DNA from: Sphingobacteriales bacterium 46-32
GTDB lineage: Bacteria; Bacteroidota; Bacteroidia; Chitinophagales; Chitinophagaceae
Length of the DNA: 64,000 bases
Direction: 5' to 3'
NCBI GenBank assembly: GCA_001898485.1
Contig: MKTY01000021.1
Location: 1-64,000, forward strand
Shown here: one piece after another, positions 53,295-63,204 of the stretch
Position numbering within the stretch: position 1 is the stretch's first letter
How the letters are laid out: each line of letters starts with the position of its first letter
Program-made: the position numbers and the translations under genes
Notes under the pieces: model-generated
The model's database searches: none
What the model saw: only the letters and a program-made list of their open reading frames with translations
Told to the model about the DNA's origin: nothing

Positions 53295-54725
53295 TTATTT
53301 TTTCCATGAATAAGTAGCTACAGCTCCGGGCTGCAGCGTTGCGGCAAACCTGCGGCCCTTATACGCCACACTAAAGCTGCTGGCTTCTTTACCGGTATTG
53401 GCCACCACCAGCACAATCTGTCCGGCAGGTGTACGAAACGCCACATTGGCCAGTCCCTTTGTTTCAGTTGACCCGATACGCACCGAACCGGGACGTACGA
53501 GTTTGGAAAAATGAGCAACCGTATAATAAGCCAGGTTGCGGCTCACCTTATCCTTGTCAATGGTAACAGCGCCCTGACAAATAGAGCAGCCACCACGGTC
53601 GGTATAGGGTTTATGTTCCGGATCGGCCGCCAGGTTCCAGAGCAGCACATTGCGGCTCCAGTTGCGCGTGGCACCAATCATCACCCTGCTTACGGGCGAG
53701 GCTATATTCATCCTGTCTTTTTCAATCACTCCGCCTTTTCCGAAATCAACAACCATCTGCTCGGTAAAATAGATTTGCTTATCGGGATGCGCTTCGTGCA
53801 CATCTGTCATCGCTTCTACCTTTCCTCCATACAAATGAAATCCCGATCCATCGATATACCGGCGCGCCTGCGGATCATTCAAAATAGAAACAGGATAATC
53901 CGGGCGGTCGCAGTTATGATCGTAGATGATGATTTTTGTTTTGATCTGAGCTGCTGCAAAAGCCGGCCCAAGGTGATCGCGTACAAACGCTGCCATATCC
54001 GGTGCTGGAATCAGGATACTGGGATTATTGCCCGGGTGCAGCGGTTCGTTCTGCACTGTCACAGCTTCAATGTTTATACCTGCGGCCTTCATTTCATGGA
54101 TATAATTGACAAAATAGCGGGCATATGCACTGTAAAATGCAGGATTAAGCCTGCCACCGCGTGTATCATAGATCGTTTTCATCCAGGCCGGCGGCGACCA
54201 GGGCGATGCCAGTATGCTGATCTTCGGATTGATGGCCAGAATCTCTTTCATAACCGGTATCACATCTTCACGATCGGGCCCCAGGTCAAAACGGGTCATA
54301 GCCGTATCCGTCTCCCCTTTGGGCAAATCGTTGTATGAAAACACCCGCTCATTGAGGTCGGAAGCGCCGATACTAAGCCGGATGTAACTAACACCAATTG
54401 CACCAGGCCCTGTACCAAACAACTCCTGCAGCAAAGCCTTGCGTGCCGTTGCGCTCATACGGATGATATGCTGCGCACTGCCGCCTGTGAGGGCAAAACC
54501 AAAACCATCGATTGGCTGGTACTGCTCTGCTTCGCTTACAGCAATAGTAACTTCTTTAGAATTGTTGTTGTTAAAAACAATCTGTGCTGGTTGTTGCTTA
54601 AAAAGGGCAGAGCGATCTGGCAGTGTAAGCCAGCTATCTACCTTTGCCGGCTGGCGGGCGTACAGTGTAGCTGCCCATATTGTTGCCAGCATGCTGGCAA
54701 GCAGGCATGATCGGTAAAGTTTCAT
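53295..54725 (-). CDS. Glycoside hydrolase family 30
   Basis: The product is 476 aa with a signal peptide (CLLASMLATIWAATLYARQ). GH30 barrel: IDGFGFALTGGSAQ, SYIRLSIGASDL, ILASPWSPPAWMK, EAVTVQNEPLHPGNN (acid/base E), DKQIYFTEQMVVDF (nucleophile E), plus the beta sandwich of the family (TPAGQIVLVVANTGK, FAATLQPGAVATYSW). Substrates in GH30 include glucosylceramide, beta-1,6-glucan and glucuronoxylan. Here the xylose genes upstream favour a xylan-related role, as an inference. Confidence 0.93.
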   Translation of the reverse strand: MKLYRSCLLASMLATIWAATLYARQPAKVDSWLTLPDRSALFKQQPAQIVFNNNNSKEVTIAVSEAEQYQPIDGFGFALTGGSAQHIIRMSATARKALLQELFGTGPGAIGVSYIRLSIGASDLNERVFSYNDLPKGETDTAMTRFDLGPDREDVIPVMKEILAINPKISILASPWSPPAWMKTIYDTRGGRLNPAFYSAYARYFVNYIHEMKAAGINIEAVTVQNEPLHPGNNPSILIPAPDMAAFVRDHLGPAFAAAQIKTKIIIYDHNCDRPDYPVSILNDPQARRYIDGSGFHLYGGKVEAMTDVHEAHPDKQIYFTEQMVVDFGKGGVIEKDRMNIASPVSRVMIGATRNWSRNVLLWNLAADPEHKPYTDRGGCSICQGAVTIDKDKVSRNLAYYTVAHFSKLVRPGSVRIGSTETKGLANVAFRTPAGQIVLVVANTGKEASSFSVAYKGRRFAATLQPGAVATYSWKK

Positions 54726-54834
54726 ACCTGCAATTAACTACTTTTAAGATTATCTGCCACGGCAAAAAACAGCTAAGGCCGCTGCTAAAACCGGTTTGCC
54801 GCGAAAAAATACGGAAACGATTCCGGAGCCGGTA

Positions 54835-56103
54835 TCAGCTGCTGATGGCAGGAGCACCGGGCCTTATGCGATAACCACTTAGACCATAATACAATACTAC
54901 AGCAAAACAGATAAGAGGAATAACATAACCTGTTTGCATGGAACTGCGCTGACTAATATAGGTTAACGCCAGCGGTATCAACGCTCCTCCTACAATAGAC
55001 ATTACCATAAAGGAAGAACCATTCTTGGTCTCAGCCCCCAGATCTCTGATACCCAATGCAAAAATGGTGGGGAACATGATAGACATGAAAAATTCCACGC
55101 CAAGCAGGGCAAATGCGCCCCCTTTTCCGCCAATAGTTACTGCATATACCAGCAATGCAATATTACAGGCGCTATATACAGCAAGTAATTTATGAGGGGC
55201 AATTTTCTGCATCAGGAAAGTGCCTACATAGCGGCCTATCATGAAGGGTAATAATAAATACCCCAGCAATTCGGTTGCCGACTTTTCACTCATGCCTGCC
55301 GCAGACTGACAATAACGTATAAAGAAACTGGATATACACACCTGTGCGCCTACATAAAAAAACTGGGTAATGACACCCCAGGCAAAATGACGATGCCGGA
55401 ACACAGCCAGATCTAGTCTGAACCGCCCCCGCTCCTCCTGCACTTTGGGCATGCGGGCAAAATACATGAGTGCCGCCACCAGCAGCAATACCAGACCAAT
55501 ACCAACATAAGGAAGTTTTACACGTTCTGCTTCCGAAGCAAGGTAGCTTTCTAATGCTGTGGGCGACATCGACTGTATTTCGGCGGCAGTATGTTCTGTA
55601 CCCGACAGCAGCATTTTACTGAGAAAAAAAGTGGCCACAAAAGCACCCAGCCCATTAAAAGCCTGGGCAAAATTGAGCCGCTGCGAAGCTGTTTCCGGAT
55701 TACCAAGCACCGTCATGTAAGGATTGGCTGCTGTTTCCAGAAAGGTCATACCGCTGGCTACCAGGAAGAGGGCAAAAAGGAAAAAACCAAACTGGCGTAC
55801 TTCCGCAGCAGGATAAAACAAAAAGGTGCCTAATGCCGCAATCAACAAGCCTGTAATGATGGCCGTTTTATAACTATACCGGCGCATCAGGTTGGCAGCA
55901 GGTATAGCCATTACAAAATAAGCGATCCAGTAAGCAGAATCAATAAACCCTGATTCAAAATCGGTAAGCTGGCAGGCTTTCTTGAGATGCGGAATCAGCG
56001 AGGGCAGCAGGTTAGATGTAAGGGCCCATAAAAAAAACAGGCTGATCACTAATACCAGTGCCTTACGTGGCGTACTGGCTGCTGAGGTTGATGTGGCATT
56101 CAT
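54835..56103 (-). CDS. FucP-like MFS sugar:H+ symporter
   Basis: The product is 422 aa from MNATSTSAASTPRKALVLVI (ATG at 56103), with about 12 membrane helices. The FucP-family regions are clear: LFFLWALTSNLLPSLIPHLK, GFIDSAYWIAYFVMAIPAAN, GMTFLETAANPYMTVLGNPE, RLNFAQAFNGLGAF. It imports a monosaccharide or related sugar by proton symport. In the operon it may take up sugars released by the GH30 and GH5 enzymes. Confidence 0.88.
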   Translation of the reverse strand: MNATSTSAASTPRKALVLVISLFFLWALTSNLLPSLIPHLKKACQLTDFESGFIDSAYWIAYFVMAIPAANLMRRYSYKTAIITGLLIAALGTFLFYPAAEVRQFGFFLFALFLVASGMTFLETAANPYMTVLGNPETASQRLNFAQAFNGLGAFVATFFLSKMLLSGTEHTAAEIQSMSPTALESYLASEAERVKLPYVGIGLVLLLVAALMYFARMPKVQEERGRFRLDLAVFRHRHFAWGVITQFFYVGAQVCISSFFIRYCQSAAGMSEKSATELLGYLLLPFMIGRYVGTFLMQKIAPHKLLAVYSACNIALLVYAVTIGGKGGAFALLGVEFFMSIMFPTIFALGIRDLGAETKNGSSFMVMSIVGGALIPLALTYISQRSSMQTGYVIPLICFAVVLYYGLSGYRIRPGAPAISS

Positions 56104-56171
56104 TGCTGGCAGGTTGAATCGTACTAAAAGAACAGGTGCAGCCATTTTTGTAACCGCACCTGTTCAATAAT

Positions 56172-58115
56172 TTATTTAAACATGGATTTACCTTCTGTGC
56201 TCACGGGCCAGTTGTCGGTACGGAAGGGTGATGCAGGCAGCCCTTCGCGGTTATACAGGTTGGCATCATCCGGATTATTAGCCCATGCATATCGTACCGC
56301 TACCGGCTGCTTCACGTTTTCTGCTGATACAATCACTGTATTGCCTTCAATACGGGCGGGCGCCCATACAAAACGCTGATCGGCACCGGCAATAGTAAAC
56401 CCACGCAGGTAAGCATAACGATCGCGCGCCTGTAAACCAGATCCGGTATTTTTAAAATGCAGTACTATTTCATTTCCTTTTACTTCCATATGGTCATAGG
56501 TAGGTCCGGAATAAACGAGCTGCCGGTCATAGACAATCTTTTCTGCAGCCAGTGCCAGGCGCAGGCCCACATCCTGTTTATTACGCGGATGAATATCAAA
56601 AGCCTCGCCGATATCAATGATTACTGTCTGACCGGTACGCGGCAGCGACAGGGTCTGGCTCTGTGCTTCCCGCAACTCTGCCCAGTCACTGGGTCCGGGC
56701 ACGGTAGCCGGTGCAGTAAAATTGGCCAGCTGTACCCACATAAAAGGAAACTCATCGTTCCACTTACTGCGCCAGTTGCGGATCAGCTCGGGAAACAATG
56801 AGCGGTACTTTACAGCTTCACCTACGTTGCTTTCGCCCTGGTACCAGATGGCACCTGCAATCGGCATTTTGATAAATGGAGCGATCATGGCATTGAATAG
56901 CTGAGAGGGAAACTGATTTGGTCCTACATCCTGAATACCAAATTCGGTAGTGAGCGCCACGGAACGATACTGCCAGTCGCCGGCCAGCGGAATGCGCTCA
57001 CCCGCCACTTCTATGTACAGCTGGTCGGGGTTGCCATATAATCCACCCCCACCGCCATCATCTGTCACTTTCACCACGAGCAGGTTTTTGCCGGGCTTCA
57101 ATACACTGGCATCGAGCTCATATACGCGCTCTTTGTTGTACACATCTGTAGCCCCCACTTTCACCCCATTCACATAAGTTACATCATGATCATCGATGGG
57201 ACCGAGATAGAGCCTGGCTTTATTGCCGGCAAGTGAGGCGGGCAGTGTCCATTCTTTTTTCATCCATACAATTCCATCTGCATTGCCGATCACTGACTGC
57301 TCCCAGGACATCGGTTGACGGATGGGTTTCCAGTCACCTCCTCCGTCAAACCACTTTTCTTTTTCGCCTTTATTTTCCTGCAGCAACGAACGGAAGCTGG
57401 CCAGCTTCTGTTCCATACCCGATTTGGCTGCTTTAAACTGCAGGCGATCCTGATCGGTATATCCGCTGAGTTTGCCCATTACATCCCAGCTGATCCAGGT
57501 CTGTACATTCGTGCCACCCCAATTGCTGCTGATAAGTCCGATAGGTATTTTTTCCTCAGCAGCCAGTTTACGTCCGAAGAAGTAAGCTACTGCCGAAAAG
57601 TCTATCAAATGCTCCGGTGTACAGGTTTGCCATTGTCCGCCTTCGAGGTCAGCAGCCGGCTCAAACGCTGTTGCCTTTTGTACGGTAAACAGGCGAAGGA
57701 GCGGATTATTCCCGTCTCTGACCTCTTTTTCCGAATCGTTGACAGCACGCATGGTCCATTCCATATTCGACTGACCGCTGCACACATACACATCACCTAT
57801 CAGAATATCTTCGAGTTCTATCCTGTTTTTGCCCTGCACAATCAGCTTGTAAGGACCGCCGGCCGGCATGGCGGGAAGTGATACCTGCCAGTTTCCATCG
57901 CTACCGGTTTTGGTGCTCACCTTTTTACCCTGCCACTCCACAGTCACTTTTTCTCCCTTGTCGGCCCAGCCCCATACCTGCACCGGTTTATTGCGCTGCA
58001 ATATCATATGCGAAGTAAATATCCTGGGAAGTTTAACTGTTGCTGTTGCCGGCATCATTCCGGCTATCATCAGTACCAGCAGTGATAACAAAATCTTTTT
58101 TTGTGTGCGGAGCAT
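56172..58115 (-). CDS. Sialate O-acetylesterase-like esterase (SASA family)
   Basis: The product is 647 aa with a signal peptide (KKILLSLLVLMIAGMMPATA). GDSL-type acetylesterase: SHMILQRNKPVQVWGWADKG at the front, the nucleophile in DVYVCSGQSNMEWT, PIGLISSNWGGTNVQTWISW, and IWYQGESNVGEAVKY. The inserted beta domain (LYLGPIDDHDVTYVNGVKVG) is typical of the long SASA enzymes of Bacteroidota. It removes acetyl esters from sugars, and in this setting could deacetylate xylan. Confidence 0.92.
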   Translation of the reverse strand: MLRTQKKILLSLLVLMIAGMMPATATVKLPRIFTSHMILQRNKPVQVWGWADKGEKVTVEWQGKKVSTKTGSDGNWQVSLPAMPAGGPYKLIVQGKNRIELEDILIGDVYVCSGQSNMEWTMRAVNDSEKEVRDGNNPLLRLFTVQKATAFEPAADLEGGQWQTCTPEHLIDFSAVAYFFGRKLAAEEKIPIGLISSNWGGTNVQTWISWDVMGKLSGYTDQDRLQFKAAKSGMEQKLASFRSLLQENKGEKEKWFDGGGDWKPIRQPMSWEQSVIGNADGIVWMKKEWTLPASLAGNKARLYLGPIDDHDVTYVNGVKVGATDVYNKERVYELDASVLKPGKNLLVVKVTDDGGGGGLYGNPDQLYIEVAGERIPLAGDWQYRSVALTTEFGIQDVGPNQFPSQLFNAMIAPFIKMPIAGAIWYQGESNVGEAVKYRSLFPELIRNWRSKWNDEFPFMWVQLANFTAPATVPGPSDWAELREAQSQTLSLPRTGQTVIIDIGEAFDIHPRNKQDVGLRLALAAEKIVYDRQLVYSGPTYDHMEVKGNEIVLHFKNTGSGLQARDRYAYLRGFTIAGADQRFVWAPARIEGNTVIVSAENVKQPVAVRYAWANNPDDANLYNREGLPASPFRTDNWPVSTEGKSMFK

Positions 58116-58141
58116 TTCTCTTATTCTTTTTATTTAAACAA

Positions 58142-59119
58142 TCAGTTGACAACATGTTGCGGGTTGCCTGTGAGAGCAGCCTTTATATTGGACACGACAG
58201 TATCCAGCAATCTTTTTCGTGCTTCTACAGCTGCCCAGGCAATATGCGGAGTGATGATGCAATTGGGCAACGCCAGCAGCGGATTGGATGCTGCGGGAGG
58301 TTCCGTACTTAATACATCGAGCAGGGCAGCCGCCGGTCTTCCGTTCTTCAATGCACTGCTCAACGCAGGTTCGTCTATCAATCCTCCCCGTCCGGTGTTG
58401 ATCAATACAGCCGTTGGTTTCATCAACGCGAGCAACGATGTATTTACAAAGCGGTCTGTTTGCGGGGTAAGCGGACAATGTAAGGTTACAAAATCGCTTT
58501 GTGCAAACAATTCTTCGATCGACACCTCCCTTGCCGGATGCTGCTTGGAGCTGCGGCTCGAGTATATTACCTGCATGCCAAAGGCAGCAGCCAGTGTGGC
58601 CACCCGTGTACCAATATGTCCCATACCTACTATGCCGATTGTTTTACCGGTCAGTTCGGTTACCGGCGCCAGGCTAAAACTAAAGTCGGCACTACTCACC
58701 CATTTCCCCTGCTGTACAGCAGCGGCATGCATCGCTATATGATTGGTGTAATGCAGTATCATCGCCAGCACATGCTGTGCTACTGCATCTGTGCTATACT
58801 CCGGTACATTGCATACAGGAATGCCGCGTGCACGGGCTGCATCCGTATCTACATTATTGTAGCCAGTAGCAGTTACACAGATCAGGCGAAGCGATTGTGC
58901 CGCTGCAACAACATCACTGCCTACAGGAGCCTTATTGGTAACAATAATATCCGCATCACGACAACGATCAATCATATCAGCCGGTGCAGTGCGGTCATAA
59001 AAAACACATTCGCCCAGCTCCTGCAGCGGCGACCAGTCAAGGTCACCGGGATTGAGTGTAAAACCATCTGTTACTACTATTCTGACCATCTCATCAGGGT
59101 TTGCGGGTGTATATATCAT
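58142..59119 (-). CDS. D-2-hydroxyacid dehydrogenase
   Basis: The product is 325 aa; the ATG at 59119 overlaps the previous stop, and MVRIVVTDGFTLNPGDLDWS at 59089 is the alternative. NAD-binding D-isomer-specific dehydrogenase: LTGKTIGIVGMGHIGTRVAT, FVTLHCPLTPQTDRFVN, LINTGRGGLIDEPALSSALK (R), LLALPNCIITPHIAWAAVE (H). Converts 2-keto acids and 2-hydroxy acids. In this operon it could act on a sugar-acid product, for example after the SMP-30 lactonase. Confidence 0.92.
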   Translation of the reverse strand: MIYTPANPDEMVRIVVTDGFTLNPGDLDWSPLQELGECVFYDRTAPADMIDRCRDADIIVTNKAPVGSDVVAAAQSLRLICVTATGYNNVDTDAARARGIPVCNVPEYSTDAVAQHVLAMILHYTNHIAMHAAAVQQGKWVSSADFSFSLAPVTELTGKTIGIVGMGHIGTRVATLAAAFGMQVIYSSRSSKQHPAREVSIEELFAQSDFVTLHCPLTPQTDRFVNTSLLALMKPTAVLINTGRGGLIDEPALSSALKNGRPAAALLDVLSTEPPAASNPLLALPNCIITPHIAWAAVEARKRLLDTVVSNIKAALTGNPQHVVN

Positions 59120-60120
59120 CGCATACGTAAGCGTAGTACTTTGCTGTCGTTTGTTATATATAAGGTGCGCTCATCTGCCGACAGTGCGCAATTGGATGCG
59201 GGACCATTGAGTTTTATTTTTCCCAGTACCTTACCTGTTTTATCAAATATCCAGATACCTCCGGGGCCCGAAGCAAATACATTTCCTTTTTTATCTGCTT
59301 TGAGACCATCGGGCAGGCCAGCTGCAGTAGCCGATGCAGCACGTGCATCATAAAACAAACCGGCAGCCCGCAGCGAATCATTGGGCAGGCATTCATATCT
59401 GTACCAGTAAGGTTTCTCCGGATCAGAATTGGCTACGATCAGGTAACTGGTTCCCGGCAGCAGAATGATACCATTAGGCCGCGTCAGAGAGTCGATAAGC
59501 AGCAAAACTGTACCATCTTTTTTCACTTTATATACTCCCTGCCAGCCGAGTTCTTTTGTGCTGTCTTCCATACCTTTTTCCAAGCCATAGGGAGGGTCGG
59601 TAAAATAAAAATTACCCGCGGTATCTGTTGCCACATCATTGGGGCTGTTGAAACGGCGCCCTCCGTAGCTGGCTGCCAGCGGATGGTACCGTGGCGCAGG
59701 AGTGCTTAGCGATGCTTCCATCACAGCTAACTGACGATTGCCGTGCTGACACAGCACCAACCGGCCACTGTCATCGAGCAGTAATCCGTTTGACCCCATT
59801 TCTCCACCGCGTTGTATACCGGTCGTGTTGCCCGAAGGAGTAAGAAATACGTTTACCCCTTCCTTTTCTGACCAGCTGAAGATGGTGTCGCGCGGAACAT
59901 CAGAAAAAATCAGCTGTTGCCGGCTTTCGATCCATAGCGGGCCTTCGCTCCAGTCAAACCCTTCTGCTATTAGTTCAGGTCTGGCACCCGTAGTAATAAT
60001 GCTGTCGAGAGCTGCATCCAGCCGTTCCAGCTCACCCTCATACGGGTATGAGGGTGAGCTTTTACAGGCTTGCAGCAAGCAAAGACCTACCAGGTATTTC
60101 AGTAACCTTTTTCTGATCAT
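59116..60120 (-). CDS. SMP-30/gluconolactonase-family lipoprotein
   Basis: The product is 334 aa. A lipobox (LCLLQAC, Cys19) leads into a beta-propeller of the SMP-30/LRE family: GFDWSEGPLWIESRQQLIFS (metal-binding E), FNSPNDVATDTAGNFYFTDP (N), SLTRPNGIILLPGTSYLIVA, GLPDGLKADKKGNVFASGPG (D). These hydrolyse sugar lactones such as gluconolactone or xylonolactone. It lies in the xylose operon, 12 nt after the symporter gene, and overlaps the dehydrogenase gene by four bases. Confidence 0.9.
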   Translation of the reverse strand: MIRKRLLKYLVGLCLLQACKSSPSYPYEGELERLDAALDSIITTGARPELIAEGFDWSEGPLWIESRQQLIFSDVPRDTIFSWSEKEGVNVFLTPSGNTTGIQRGGEMGSNGLLLDDSGRLVLCQHGNRQLAVMEASLSTPAPRYHPLAASYGGRRFNSPNDVATDTAGNFYFTDPPYGLEKGMEDSTKELGWQGVYKVKKDGTVLLLIDSLTRPNGIILLPGTSYLIVANSDPEKPYWYRYECLPNDSLRAAGLFYDARAASATAAGLPDGLKADKKGNVFASGPGGIWIFDKTGKVLGKIKLNGPASNCALSADERTLYITNDSKVLRLRMR

Positions 60121-60132
60121 GAGCCGTTTATT

Positions 60133-61818
60133 TTACCAGAATATGGCATAAAGAGCCGTAAGGATACCACCTACAATCAGGGCTCCGGCCGCAAATGCGG
60201 GCGACATGCGGAACATGCGACGGTCCACTTCGAGCCCCTGAGGCCTGATTCCTTTTTTATTTTCCACAACGCTGATCACATACATACCAATGACAGCTAT
60301 CAGGAAAACGAAGCCCATACGATCGATGAAGGGAATTTCGTATAGCATGCTGCCATCTTTCTGCTTTACAGCTTTGGAGAAACCGGTAGACGCAAGAAAC
60401 TGCAGATCGACCAGGCGGGGGAGTATTTTAAACAATATGGAAAGTGCAAAACCACCCACTGTTGCAAACAGGGCTGCATTGGATGTAGTCTTTTTCCAGA
60501 AGAAGCCCAACAGAAACATAGCGAGGATGCCGGGTGATACAAAACCCGTATACTCCTGGATGTACTCAAAGCCTCCTTTTTTATCGATACCCAGGAAGGG
60601 CGCAATAGCTACTGCCAGCAGCATAGATACAATAACTGCCATGCGGCCAACCCATACCATCCGGTTTTCGTCGGCTTCGGGATTTATTTTTTTCTTATAA
60701 ATATCCAGGGTGAAAATGGTGGCAATACTATTGGCTTTACCGGCCAGCGAAGCCACAATGGCAGCTGTAAGCGCGGCAAAAGCCAGTCCCTTCAGTCCGG
60801 CAGGCAGCAGATTCAACAATACCGGATACGCTTTATCCTGTACCAGCTCGCCATTGACCATCATTTCCTGCTGAAAATATCCGTTTTGATACAGTACATA
60901 GGCCGCGATACCGGGCAGTACCACAATGATCGGCATCAGCAATTTAAGGAATGCTGCAAACAACAACCCCTTACGAGCCGTATCCAGATCGGCACCCAAT
61001 GCCCGCTGTGTGATATATTGATTACACCCCCAGTAGTTAAGATTCACAATCCACATACCGCCAATGAGGATACTGAGCCCCGGAAGACTGATATAATGGG
61101 GATTATCCTTTTTGAATATCATATGAAAATGATCATCGGCATGTTTGGTGAGCAGGTTGAAGCCCTCGATTACCCCGCTTCCGCCATAATGTTTGGCTAC
61201 AAGGTCGAGCGCCAGGTAAGTGGTCACGAGGCCGCCCAGGATCAGGAAAAACACCTGTATCACATCCGTATACCCGATTACCTTCATACCACCCAGCGTA
61301 ATGATAATGGCAAATACGGCCAGGAAGATCATACAGGCGGTAAGACTGATTCCCGAAATACTGCTGATGGCCAGTGCACCCAGGAAGAGAATGGAGGTTA
61401 GATTTACTACCACATACAACAACAGCCAGAATACCGCCATGATCATAGCAACGGTGCTGTTATACCGCTGATGCAAAAACTGCGGCATGGTATATATCTT
61501 ATTCTTCAGGTATACAGGTATGAAAAAAATCGCTACTACCAGCAAGGTTGCTGCAGCCATCCACTCATAGGTAGAGATGGCCAGGCCCATGGTAAAGCCA
61601 TTGCCACTCATGCCAATAAACTGTTCTGCAGAAATATTCGATGCAATCAGTGAGGCACCGATCGCCCACCAGGTGAGTGATCCTTCGGCCAGAAAATAAT
61701 CGTGCGATGCGGAGACGGTTGCTTTTTTCTTTCTGCGGTAAATCCAGTAACCGTAGCCTGCTACTATCACAAAGTAGATAAGGAATACGATGTAATCCTT
61801 TAAGTGGAGTGAATGCAT
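60133..61818 (-). CDS. Sodium:solute symporter (SSS family), sugar type
   Basis: The product is 561 aa with about 14 helices. SSS signatures: EGSLTWWAIGASLIASNISA, EQFIGMSGNGFTMGLAISTY, VIGYTDVIQVFFLILGGLVT, AALTAAIVASLAGKANSIAT, and WKKTTSNAALFATVGGF. Close in layout to vSGLT-like sugar symporters, so xylose or a related sugar is a likely substrate, imported with Na+. It sits directly behind xylA, consistent with sugar uptake for that pathway. Confidence 0.9.
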   Translation of the reverse strand: MHSLHLKDYIVFLIYFVIVAGYGYWIYRRKKKATVSASHDYFLAEGSLTWWAIGASLIASNISAEQFIGMSGNGFTMGLAISTYEWMAAATLLVVAIFFIPVYLKNKIYTMPQFLHQRYNSTVAMIMAVFWLLLYVVVNLTSILFLGALAISSISGISLTACMIFLAVFAIIITLGGMKVIGYTDVIQVFFLILGGLVTTYLALDLVAKHYGGSGVIEGFNLLTKHADDHFHMIFKKDNPHYISLPGLSILIGGMWIVNLNYWGCNQYITQRALGADLDTARKGLLFAAFLKLLMPIIVVLPGIAAYVLYQNGYFQQEMMVNGELVQDKAYPVLLNLLPAGLKGLAFAALTAAIVASLAGKANSIATIFTLDIYKKKINPEADENRMVWVGRMAVIVSMLLAVAIAPFLGIDKKGGFEYIQEYTGFVSPGILAMFLLGFFWKKTTSNAALFATVGGFALSILFKILPRLVDLQFLASTGFSKAVKQKDGSMLYEIPFIDRMGFVFLIAVIGMYVISVVENKKGIRPQGLEVDRRMFRMSPAFAAGALIVGGILTALYAIFW

Positions 61819-61847
61819 ATGGAGCCTTTGTCGTTGGTTTTAAAAGT

Positions 61848-63176
61848 TTAAATATAACGGTTAATCAGGTTTTCAAACCATTCCTGTTTGCCGCTGACAG
61901 TAGCGGGCTCGCCACTGGCTTCAGCAATGCGGCGCAAATCGGCAAGGCCGAGTTGTCCTTTTTCAAAAGCTGCCCCGTCGCCACTGTCGAAACTGGCATA
62001 GCGCTGCCGGCGCACTTTTTTATAATCAGACTGCTGCAATACTTTATCTGCTATCACCAGTGCCCGTGCAAAGCTGTCAATACCGCCAATGTGCGCATGA
62101 AACAGGTCTTCGGCATCGGTTGAGTTGCGACGGATCTTGGCGTCGAAGTTGATACCACCGCCACTAAAACCACCGGCCTCTACAATCACGAGCATGGCTT
62201 CTGCCAGTTCATTAATATTATTGGGAAACTGATCTGTATCCCAGCCATTCTGGTAATCGCCGCGATTGGCATCAATAGACCCCAGCATACCGGTATCTGC
62301 AGCTATCTGCAGCTCATGGGTAAATGTGTGACCAGCCAGTGTGGCGTGGTTTACTTCTATATTCAGTTTAAAGTCCTGCAGCAGATCATACTGACGCAGG
62401 AAGCCGATCACCGTTTCGGAATCGTAATCGTACTGATGCTTGCTGGGTTCACAGGGTTTGGGTTCAATAAAGAAGGTACCGCGGAAACCCTGGGCACGGG
62501 CATAATCTCTTGCCATTTGCAGAAAACGGGCCAGGTGCTCCTTCTCTCTTTTCATATCTGTATTGAGCAGGCTCATATAACCTTCGCGGCCACCCCAGAA
62601 TACGTAGTTCTCACCCCCCAGTGCAATGGTAGCATCGAGAGCTGCTTTTACCTGCGCACCGGCATGTGCCAGTACGGCAAAATCAGGATTGGTTGCCGCA
62701 CCATTCATATAACGGCGATTGGAAAACAGATTGGCTGTACCCCAAAGCAGTTTCACCCCACTGCTTTTCTGTTTTTGCAGCAGGTAATCTGTAATATGCT
62801 GAAGGCGGCTTTCATTTTCCTTCACATCGCGCGTATACTCTACAGCATCCACATCATGAAAGCAGTAATACTGAATACCCAGTTTGGTAATAAATTCAAA
62901 TGCTGCATCGGCTTTTGAACGTGCACGTGCCAGCGGATCGGCTGGTTCATCCCAGGCAAACAGGTGGGTGGGCTCTCCGAAAGGATCGGCACCATTGCCG
63001 CAGAAGGAATGCCAGTAAGCACAGGCAAAACGCAGCCAGTCCTGCATTGATCTGCCCGCTACTACACGGCTGGCATCGTACCAGCGATAGGCAAATGGGT
63101 TATCTGTGTCGGGGCCTTCATATTTAATAGCCGGTATACCTTTGAAATATTCTTTATCACCTGTTACGACTGACAT
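61848..63176 (-). CDS. xylA: Xylose isomerase
   Basis: The product is 442 aa, the usual length of class II xylose isomerase. Active-site His in [20 protein letters not shown], metal and substrate ligands in [20 protein letters not shown] and [40 protein letters not shown], and [20 protein letters not shown]. Converts D-xylose to D-xylulose in the cytosol. Followed by the symporter and preceded by xylB (28-nt gap), so the three form the core of the operon. Confidence 0.97.
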   Translation of the reverse strand: MSVVTGDKEYFKGIPAIKYEGPDTDNPFAYRWYDASRVVAGRSMQDWLRFACAYWHSFCGNGADPFGEPTHLFAWDEPADPLARARSKADAAFEFITKLGIQYYCFHDVDAVEYTRDVKENESRLQHITDYLLQKQKSSGVKLLWGTANLFSNRRYMNGAATNPDFAVLAHAGAQVKAALDATIALGGENYVFWGGREGYMSLLNTDMKREKEHLARFLQMARDYARAQGFRGTFFIEPKPCEPSKHQYDYDSETVIGFLRQYDLLQDFKLNIEVNHATLAGHTFTHELQIAADTGMLGSIDANRGDYQNGWDTDQFPNNINELAEAMLVIVEAGGFSGGGINFDAKIRRNSTDAEDLFHAHIGGIDSFARALVIADKVLQQSDYKKVRRQRYASFDSGDGAAFEKGQLGLADLRRIAEASGEPATVSGKQEWFENLINRYI

Positions 63177-63204
63177 GGGAATGATTTAGTTTTTATGATA
63201 AAAT